From an uncultured Paracoccus sp. (GTDB taxonomy: Bacteria > Pseudomonadota > Alphaproteobacteria > Rhodobacterales > Rhodobacteraceae): a stretch of DNA of 6,323 nucleotides. The notes beneath the pieces were generated by a model. That model ran no database searches and had not been told where the DNA came from. It saw only the letters and a list, made by a program, of their open reading frames with translations. Shown here piece after piece: positions 1-4,822 of this stretch (positions within the stretch are counted from its first letter, which is position 1; the number at the start of each line of letters is the position of its first letter). The translations under genes and the position numbers were made by a program. The DNA lies in assembly GCF_946221145.1 (NCBI RefSeq), contig NZ_CAMIOH010000184.1, positions 1-6,323 on the forward strand, written 5' to 3'.

Positions 1-289
1 TCGCGGTCGAGATGTTCAGCGTGCCCTTGCCGTCGCCGCCGGTGCCGACGATGTCGATGGCGCCTTCAGGGGCGTGGATGCGGTTCATCCGCTTGCGCAT
101 GGCGCGGGCGGCGGCGGCGATCTCGTCCACCGTCTCGCCCCGGACGCGCAGGGCCATCAGCAGGCCGCCGATCTGGGCAGGCGTCGCCGCGCCGTCAAAC
201 AGCGCCGAAAAGGCCGCCTCTGCCTCGTCCGCGGTCAGGGGGCGGGTCGCGGCGATGCCGATCAGCGGGCGAATGTCCGATGTGGTCAT
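1..289 (-). CDS. trpD: Anthranilate phosphoribosyltransferase, N-terminal part (window-edge partial)
   Basis: This is the first 96 codons of TrpD, cut by the left window edge; the family is usually about 330-350 residues. The enzyme transfers phosphoribosyl from PRPP to anthranilate in the cytoplasm, the second step of tryptophan synthesis. The visible part begins MTTSDIRPLIG and covers the helical N-terminal domain (about residues 1-75, with a PAQIGGLLMALR stretch at 37-48). It then reaches the glycine-rich PRPP/Mg-binding motif VGTGGDGKGT at 81-90 and the following NIST at 92-95, both hallmarks of TrpD. The ATG overlaps the trpG stop codon as ATGA. A strong GGAAGG ribosome site lies at 302-297, 7 nt before the start and inside the end of trpG. 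Translational coupling with trpG is therefore likely. Nothing appears broken in the visible part. trpC would be expected next, outside the window. Confidence 0.96.
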   Translation of the reverse strand, partial: MTTSDIRPLIGIAATRPLTADEAEAAFSALFDGAATPAQIGGLLMALRVRGETVDEIAAAARAMRKRMNRIHAPEGAIDIVGTGGDGKGTLNISTA

Positions 290-876
290 GCCGCAACCTT
301 CCGCGACGTGCAGCGCGCCAGAAAGGTACGGATCATCTCGTGCCCGTGTTCCGAGGCGATGGATTCGGGGTGGAACTGCACGCCCTCGATGGGCAGCGCC
401 TCGTGGATCAGGCCCATGATGGTGCCGTCGTCCGAGGTCGCCGTGATCCGCAGGCAGTTGGGCAGGCTGTCGGATTCGACCGTCAGCGAGTGGTATCGCG
501 TGGCCGTCACGGGCGAGGCCAGCCCGGCAAAGACGCCGCTGCCGTCATGGCTGATCGCGTCGGTCTTGCCATGCATGATCCTGGTGGCGCGCACGACCTT
601 GCCGCCAAAGGCTTCGCCGATCGCCTGATGGCCCAGGCAGACGCCGAACAGCGGGATGGCGCGGTCGGCGGCGGCGCGGATCAGGTCCAGGCAGATCCCC
701 GCCTGCGCCGGATCGCAGGGACCGGGAGAGATCACGATTCCGTCAGGTTCCATCGCCAGGGCCTCGTCCACCGTCAGGGTGTCGTTGCGGCGCACCACGA
801 CCTCGGCCCCGGCCTCGGCCAGGTAATGCACGAGGTTCCAGGTGAAGCTGTCATAGTTGTCGATCAGAAGGATCAT
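286..876 (-). CDS. trpG: Anthranilate synthase component II (glutamine amidotransferase)
   Basis: A 196-residue class I glutamine amidotransferase, the normal length for a stand-alone TrpG. It releases ammonia from glutamine and passes it to TrpE, which converts chorismate to anthranilate. The protein opens with the classic MILLIDNYDSFTWNL. The oxyanion-region PGPCDP is at 51-56, the nucleophile elbow GVCLGHQAIGEAFGG at 78-92 has catalytic Cys80, and GVQFHPES at 165-172 supplies His169 and Glu171 to complete the triad. The HGK at 102-104 and RYHSL at 127-131 are typical of TrpG/PabA proteins. The frame stays open far upstream, but the family start is unambiguous at 876; the ribosome site there is weak (AGGG at 888-885). 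It overlaps trpD by an ATGA. Its partner trpE is about 3.9 kb away on the other strand. A dual role as PabA for p-aminobenzoate synthesis is possible, as in some bacteria, but cannot be judged here. Confidence 0.97.
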   Translation of the reverse strand: MILLIDNYDSFTWNLVHYLAEAGAEVVVRRNDTLTVDEALAMEPDGIVISPGPCDPAQAGICLDLIRAAADRAIPLFGVCLGHQAIGEAFGGKVVRATRIMHGKTDAISHDGSGVFAGLASPVTATRYHSLTVESDSLPNCLRITATSDDGTIMGLIHEALPIEGVQFHPESIASEHGHEMIRTFLARCTSRKVAA

Positions 877-981
877 GATGGGCGCCCTGATATGGTGGCG
901 GTTTCCCCGCCTGAACGGGTCCGCTATAGATGGGCCAAAGCGCGCCGGAGGGTCAAGACCGGCAGGGATGCGAAGGGACAG
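877..981. promoter_or_regulatory. Divergent intergenic region between trpG and the Pro/Ala-rich gene
   Basis: These 105 bp separate two divergent genes and must carry the trpG promoter unless transcription enters from elsewhere. On the minus strand a TTGACC box lies at 956-951 and a TATAGC at 928-923, but the 22-nt spacing is too long for a standard sigma-70 promoter. On the plus strand TATAGA at 925-930 lies 17 nt after a poor TTTCCC at 902-907. The two candidate -10 elements share one CTATAG palindrome at 924-929. A short inverted repeat (GGCGG at 897-901, CCGCC at 907-911) could be a small hairpin or an operator half-site pair. In the trpG direction there are no tandem Trp codons, so no classic leader-peptide attenuator is visible. 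The promoter assignments are weak; the regulatory role is inferred from gene orientation. Confidence 0.35.
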
Positions 982-1725
982 ATGGCACGCGGTTTCTGGA
1001 CAGGTTTGGTGCATGGCGGCGCGGTCAGCATCGCCGCCGTGGCGGCATTGTCGCTGGCCGCGCCGCTGCCGCAGCCGGAACCGGAATCGGTCCCGGTGAC
1101 CGCGCCCGCCGACTCGGGCCCGGTCGCCGTGCCTTCGTCCGCCGCCGTGCCCCAGCCCGTGACCCAGACCGCGCCGGTTGCTGCGCCCATGACTGCGCCC
1201 GTGACTGCGCCCGCAAATGATCCCGAACCGGAACCCGTCGTTCCGGATCCGCAGCCCGAGCCTGCGGCGCCTGTTGGCGCGCCGGTGGCGGAATCGGTCG
1301 ATCTGCCGGTCGGGTCGGAATTCGGGCGGGGCGGCGATGTGGCGCCCAGCCTGCCCGCGCCCCTGGCCCAAAGCCGCCCCGGTCAGGCCGAAGCGCCCGC
1401 CGTCGTGGCGCCCGCGTCGGAACCCGCGCCGGTCGCGGTAACGGTCCCCGATCCGCGGCCCCAGCCTTCGGGCGAACAGGATGGCCCGGTGCAGACCGCC
1501 CCTGCGGCGGGCGAGGATGCGCCCCTGCTTGAACGCCCCGCCGTTCTGGCGCAGCCCGTCGCGCCCGCCGCGCCGGACAGGGCGATGGCCGACGCGCCCG
1601 ATGCCGCCCCGGCAATGCCCGCCGATCTTCGGCCTGCGGAACCCGCGCCAATCCTGCCGGCGCCTGCCCTGGATCTGTCGCTGCCGCCCGATCTGTCGGA
1701 ACTGCAGGGGCTGTCGCGTGACTGA
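982..1725 (+). CDS. Membrane-anchored Pro/Ala-rich protein, YibQ N-terminus-like, unknown function
   Basis: A 247-residue protein with no catalytic domain that I can recognise. It opens with MARGFWTGLVHGG and a hydrophobic segment at about 14-29, probably an uncleaved anchor or signal peptide; no lipobox cysteine is present, and there is no Cys at all. The rest is low complexity: by hand count 53 Pro and 53 Ala, about 43% of the protein, with many PEPEP, APVTAP and PAPAP runs and scattered Glu/Asp. The tail (223-247) has a LDLSLPPDLSEL stretch. The start at 982 follows a GAAGGGA ribosome site; an in-frame ATG at 892 lacks a good one. The MARGF...SG/TGL opening and Pro-rich linker resemble, from memory, Rhodobacterales YibQ-type divergent polysaccharide deacetylases, but the deacetylase domain is absent. 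It could be a truncated remnant, a periplasmic spacer protein or a TonB-like linker. The gene ends 8 nt inside the next gene, so the two are probably co-transcribed. Confidence 0.7.
   Translation: MARGFWTGLVHGGAVSIAAVAALSLAAPLPQPEPESVPVTAPADSGPVAVPSSAAVPQPVTQTAPVAAPMTAPVTAPANDPEPEPVVPDPQPEPAAPVGAPVAESVDLPVGSEFGRGGDVAPSLPAPLAQSRPGQAEAPAVVAPASEPAPVAVTVPDPRPQPSGEQDGPVQTAPAAGEDAPLLERPAVLAQPVAPAAPDRAMADAPDAAPAMPADLRPAEPAPILPAPALDLSLPPDLSELQGLSRD
1165..1212 (+). repeat. Short tandem 12-bp repeat in the Pro/Ala-rich gene
   Basis: Four consecutive in-frame 12-bp units encode QTAP, VAAP, MTAP and VTAP. The last three (1177-1188, 1189-1200, 1201-1212) all end in CTGCGCCC, and the last two differ only at the first base. 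This looks like local duplication by slippage within a low-complexity linker. Copy number could vary between strains without shifting the reading frame. Confidence 0.7.
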
Positions 1726-2902
1726 CCCCGTGGCGCTGAACCCGGCCCTGGCCGCGACCTTTGCGCCCCCGGTGATGGAGGCGCGGCGGTGGCTGGCGGG
1801 CGTCACCTTTCCGCCCGACCGCCCGCTGATCAATGTCAGCCAGGCCGCCCCCATCGACCCGCCGCCGCTGGAACTGCGTCAGGCCATGGCCGATGCCGCC
1901 CTGAACCGGCCCGAGGCGCATCTCTATGGGCCGGTCCTGGGCAATGCCGACCTGCGCGCGGCAGTGGCGGCGGAATTCTCGGGCCGCTATGGCGATGCGG
2001 TGGACGCGGCACAGGTGGCGATCACGCAGGGCTGCAACCAGGCCTTCTGCGCGGCAATCACCACCCTGGCCCGCGCAGGGGATGAGGTTATCCTGCCAAC
2101 CCCCTGGTATTTCAATCACAAGATGTGGCTGGACATGCAGGGCATCGCGGCGCTGCCCTTGGCCTGCGGCGACGACCTGCTGCCCGACCCCGACCGCGCC
2201 GCGGCCCTGATCGGCCCGCGCTGCCGGGCCATCGTCCTGGTGACGCCCAACAATCCGTCGGGCGCGGAGTATCCGGCCGATCTGGTCGGGCGGTTCTTCG
2301 ATCTGGCGCAAAGCCGCGGCATTGCGTTGATCCTGGACGAAACCTATCGTGATTTCGACAGCCGCAGCGGACCGCCGCATGACCTGCTGACGCGCCCTGG
2401 CTGGGACCGGACGGTGATCCAGCTTTACAGCTTTTCCAAGGCCTATCGCCTGACCGGGCATCGCGTCGGCGCGCTGATCGCGTCCCCGGACCGGCTGGCG
2501 CAGGTCGAGAAATTCCTGGACACGGTGGCCATCTGCGCCCCGCAGCTGGGCCAGATCGGCGCGTTGTGGGGGATGCGGAATCTGGGCGGTTGGCTGGCCG
2601 GGGAACGGGCCGAAATCCTGGCGCGGCGCGATGCGATCGTCGCGGCGATCAGGGCGCTGCCGGGATGGCGGGTCAAAAGCGCCGGGGCCTATTTCGCCTG
2701 GGTCGAACATCCGCTGGACGAATCCTCGGCCGATCTGGCGCGGCGGATGGTGGCCGGGATCGGCGTGCTGGCGCTGCCCGGAACCATGTTCGTGCCGCCC
2801 GGCGATCCGTCGGGGGCGCGCCATCTGCGCATCGCCTTTGCCAATATCGGCACGGACCGGATCGCCGCCCTGGCCCATCGGCTGCGGGGCCTGTCGGGCT
2901 GA
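1718..2902 (+). CDS. PLP-dependent aminotransferase, class I/II (fold type I), substrate unknown
   Basis: A 394-residue cytoplasmic pyridoxal-phosphate aminotransferase of the aspartate-aminotransferase fold, with normal length and all key motifs. The N-terminal arm has NVSQAAP at 39-45 and LYGPVLG at 69-75. TPNNPSG at 176-182 gives Asn179, LILDETYRDF at 204-213 gives Asp207 (pyridine nitrogen) and Tyr210, and SFSKAYRLTGHRVG at 238-251 gives the Schiff-base Lys241. RIAFAN at 371-376 gives Arg371 for the substrate carboxylate. The start is GTG at 1718, 7 nt after an AGGGG ribosome site. It overlaps the upstream stop by 8 nt and gives the VTDPVALNPALAATFAPPV opening that I recall for Rhodobacterales homologues (there usually MTDP). 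The frame is open further upstream only as a shadow of the previous gene. The amino donor and keto acid cannot be told from sequence. An aromatic substrate is tempting given the nearby trp genes but is not supported by any motif. Confidence 0.93.
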   Translation: MTDPVALNPALAATFAPPVMEARRWLAGVTFPPDRPLINVSQAAPIDPPPLELRQAMADAALNRPEAHLYGPVLGNADLRAAVAAEFSGRYGDAVDAAQVAITQGCNQAFCAAITTLARAGDEVILPTPWYFNHKMWLDMQGIAALPLACGDDLLPDPDRAAALIGPRCRAIVLVTPNNPSGAEYPADLVGRFFDLAQSRGIALILDETYRDFDSRSGPPHDLLTRPGWDRTVIQLYSFSKAYRLTGHRVGALIASPDRLAQVEKFLDTVAICAPQLGQIGALWGMRNLGGWLAGERAEILARRDAIVAAIRALPGWRVKSAGAYFAWVEHPLDESSADLARRMVAGIGVLALPGTMFVPPGDPSGARHLRIAFANIGTDRIAALAHRLRGLSG

Positions 2903-2909
2903 CAGGCTT
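2887..2909 (+). terminator. Hairpin over the aminotransferase stop codon, possible terminator
   Basis: GCCTGTC at 2889-2895 pairs perfectly with GACAGGC at 2901-2907 around a 5-nt loop (GGGCT). Two G-U pairs (2888-2908, 2887-2909) can extend the stem to 9 bp. The TGA stop (2900-2902) straddles the loop and the right arm. Only TT follows, so it is not a textbook rho-independent terminator. Its place between two transcription units nevertheless fits termination or 3'-end protection of the aminotransferase mRNA. Confidence 0.4.
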
Positions 2910-2936
2910 GTCGCGGCCCCCCGCGCGCCCTAAAGA
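2908..2936 (+). promoter_or_regulatory. Candidate sigma-70-type promoter for the ppiD-like gene and trpE
   Basis: TTGTCG at 2908-2913 (4 of 6 to TTGACA) and TAAAGA at 2931-2936 (3 of 6 to TATAAT) are separated by exactly 17 nt in the 66-bp gap before the ppiD-like gene. Transcription would start near 2943 and leave a short leader of about 26 nt that still holds the ribosome site. The box matches are modest, as is common in GC-rich alphaproteobacteria. It is the only reasonable candidate in the gap. If real, it would also drive trpE. Confidence 0.3.
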
Positions 2937-2952
2937 AGCCCGACACGATCAC

Positions 2953-2961
2953 GAAGGAAGG
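2953..2961 (+). promoter_or_regulatory. Strong ribosome-binding site of the ppiD-like gene
   Basis: GAAGGAAGG lies 7 nt upstream of the ATG at 2969. It is one of the best Shine-Dalgarno matches in the window. It fixes the start codon and predicts good translation of the operon's first gene. Confidence 0.75.
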
Positions 2962-2968
2962 CCGGGCC

Positions 2969-4822
2969 ATGAAAAACCTGCGGACACACGGGAAATCCAC
3001 AATCGTCTGGGTGCTGATGGGCCTGATGGTGCTGGGCCTGGGCGGTTTCGGCGTGACCAGCTTTTCGGGCGGATCGGCATCCATCGGATCGGTCGGCGAT
3101 ACCAGCGTCACAGCGGATGACTATGCCCGCGCGCTGCGCCAGCAGATCAACGCCTATCAGCAGCAGACCGGCCAGCCGCTTGGCATGGATCAGGCGCAGG
3201 CGATCGGCCTGCCGCAGGCGGTCCAATCGCAGCTGATCACCGCCGCCGCCCTGGAGGAGCAGGCCCGCCGGATCGGCGTATCGGTCGGCGACGAAAAGGT
3301 GCGCCAGACCATCCTGGAGGCGCCCGCCTTTCGCGGTCCGACCGGTGCCTTCGACCGCGCCGCCTATGCCGAGGTGCTGCGCCGCGAGAACCTGTCCGAG
3401 GCCGAATTCGAACGCGAGGTCCGCACGGACGAAGCGCGCCTGCTGATCCAGCGGGCGGTGGCGGGCGGCGTCGATGCGCCCAGGGCCGCCGTCGATACCA
3501 CCGCGAAATGGATCCTGGAACGCCGGGACGTGTCCTGGCGCGAACTGACCGCCGAGATGCTGCCCGCGCCCATCGCCGAACCGGACGAGGCGACGCTGAA
3601 AGCCTGGCACAGCGCCAACGCCGCCCGCTTCACGGCGCCGGAACAGCGCAAGATCACCTATGCCTGGCTGACGCCCGAGATGCTGGCCCCCAGCGTGCAG
3701 CTGGACGAGGCCGCGATGCGCGCCGCCTATGACGCCAATATCGACGAATACCAGAAGCCCGAGCGTCGGCTGGTCAGCCGCCTGGTGTTCCCCTCGGCCC
3801 AGGAGGCCGAGGCCGCGAAGGCGCAGATCGACGCGGGCAGCGCGCCTTTCGAGGCCTTTGTGCTGCAACGCGGCCTGCAACCCGAGGACGCCGAACTGGG
3901 CGAAGTGTCGCAGGCCGATCTGGGGGCGGCGGGCGAGGCGGTCTTTGCCCCCGACCAGCCGGGTGTCGTCGGGCCGATCCAGACCGACCTTGGCCCCGCG
4001 CTGTTTTCGATCCATGCCATCCTGGAGCCGGTGGACATCGCCTTCGAGGACGCCCAGCAGGATCTGCGCGCCGAGGCCGCCCTGGACCGCGCCGCCCGCA
4101 CCATCGAGGAACGGTCGGCGGATTACGAGGATCTGCTTGCCGGCGGCGCCACGCTGGAACAGGTGGCCGAGGAGACCGAGCTGGAACTGGGGACGATGGA
4201 CTGGTCCGCCGACGCCGCCCCGGCCGAGGGCAGCATTGCGGGTTACCAGGCGTTCCGCGACCGCGCCGCCCAGATCTCCGAGGCCGATTTCCCGGAACTG
4301 GCCAATCTGGACGACGGCGGCGTGTTCGCGCTGCGGCTGGACCAGGTGGTTCCGCCGACGCTGCGCCCCTTCGAAGAGGTCCAGGCCGAGGTCGAGGCCG
4401 ACTGGCGTCAGGCCGAGATCCATCGCCAGCTTCTGGCCCTGGCCGAGGAGCAGCACCTGTCCCCCGCCACGCCCGAAGGCCAGCCCCAGCCGGACTGGAC
4501 CGCAGCCCCGGACATCACCCGCGACGGCTGGATCGAGGGTGTCCCCGCCGAAGCCGTGGCGGAAGCCTTCTCCATCGCCGAGCCGGGAGACATCGAGATC
4601 GTGGATGCCGAGGACCGGGTGATCCTGCTGCGCCTTGACGCCATCGACGAAGCCGACCTGACGGGCGAGGACGCCTTGCGCATCAGCGACGCCGTCAGCG
4701 GCCGGCTTGGCCAGTCGCTGCAATCGGACATCTTCGATTACTATGCCCGCGCCGTGCAGCGCGAGGCGGGAATCACCCTGGACCAGTCGGCGATCAACGC
4801 CATCAATGCGCAGGTCCAGTGA
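2969..4822 (+). CDS. PpiD/SurA-like periplasmic folding factor with a parvulin-type domain
   Basis: A 617-residue protein close to the length of E. coli PpiD (623). The short basic N-terminus MKNLRTHGKS is followed by one membrane segment (about 11-31) and then a glycine/serine linker, so the body should be periplasmic and anchored in the inner membrane. Residues about 35-185 form a SurA/PpiD N-terminal chaperone region (IGSVGDTSVTADDYARAL, then LEEQARRIGVSVGDEKV at 95-111). A parvulin (PPIC) domain lies at about 262-355, followed by a long acidic helical region. The parvulin active site looks degenerate: Arg271 where HILV-type proteins have His, and ELGEV at 309-313 instead of a GGxLG loop, although His349 near the end is kept. 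It probably acts as a chaperone for exported proteins more than as a prolyl isomerase. Its TGA overlaps the trpE ATG. No Trp-related role is expected. Confidence 0.92.
   Translation: MKNLRTHGKSTIVWVLMGLMVLGLGGFGVTSFSGGSASIGSVGDTSVTADDYARALRQQINAYQQQTGQPLGMDQAQAIGLPQAVQSQLITAAALEEQARRIGVSVGDEKVRQTILEAPAFRGPTGAFDRAAYAEVLRRENLSEAEFEREVRTDEARLLIQRAVAGGVDAPRAAVDTTAKWILERRDVSWRELTAEMLPAPIAEPDEATLKAWHSANAARFTAPEQRKITYAWLTPEMLAPSVQLDEAAMRAAYDANIDEYQKPERRLVSRLVFPSAQEAEAAKAQIDAGSAPFEAFVLQRGLQPEDAELGEVSQADLGAAGEAVFAPDQPGVVGPIQTDLGPALFSIHAILEPVDIAFEDAQQDLRAEAALDRAARTIEERSADYEDLLAGGATLEQVAEETELELGTMDWSADAAPAEGSIAGYQAFRDRAAQISEADFPELANLDDGGVFALRLDQVVPPTLRPFEEVQAEVEADWRQAEIHRQLLALAEEQHLSPATPEGQPQPDWTAAPDITRDGWIEGVPAEAVAEAFSIAEPGDIEIVDAEDRVILLRLDAIDEADLTGEDALRISDAVSGRLGQSLQSDIFDYYARAVQREAGITLDQSAINAINAQVQ

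Noticed and set aside
875..915. Tandem Trp codons on the plus strand (MMGALIWWRF) beside a small hairpin, resembling a trp leader peptide
   Set aside because: The frame overlaps the trpG start on the other strand and runs on to 1099 without an early stop. The downstream plus-strand gene is not trpE, and there is no antiterminator-terminator pair. Chance is the simpler reading.
280..981. Upstream extension of the Pro/Ala-rich reading frame across trpG
   Set aside because: This part is antisense to trpG. The membrane segment and ribosome site support a start at 982.
1025..2878. A 617-codon minus-strand open frame opposite the Pro/Ala-rich gene and aminotransferase
   Set aside because: It is Arg/Gly/Gln/Pro-rich with no recognisable domain and mirrors two plus-strand genes, one of which has unmistakable PLP motifs. 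Long antisense frames are expected in DNA this rich in GC.
4700..4822. A trp attenuator before trpE
   Set aside because: The sequence is the coding end of the ppiD-like gene with no tandem Trp codons, no T-run terminator and no gap before the trpE start.
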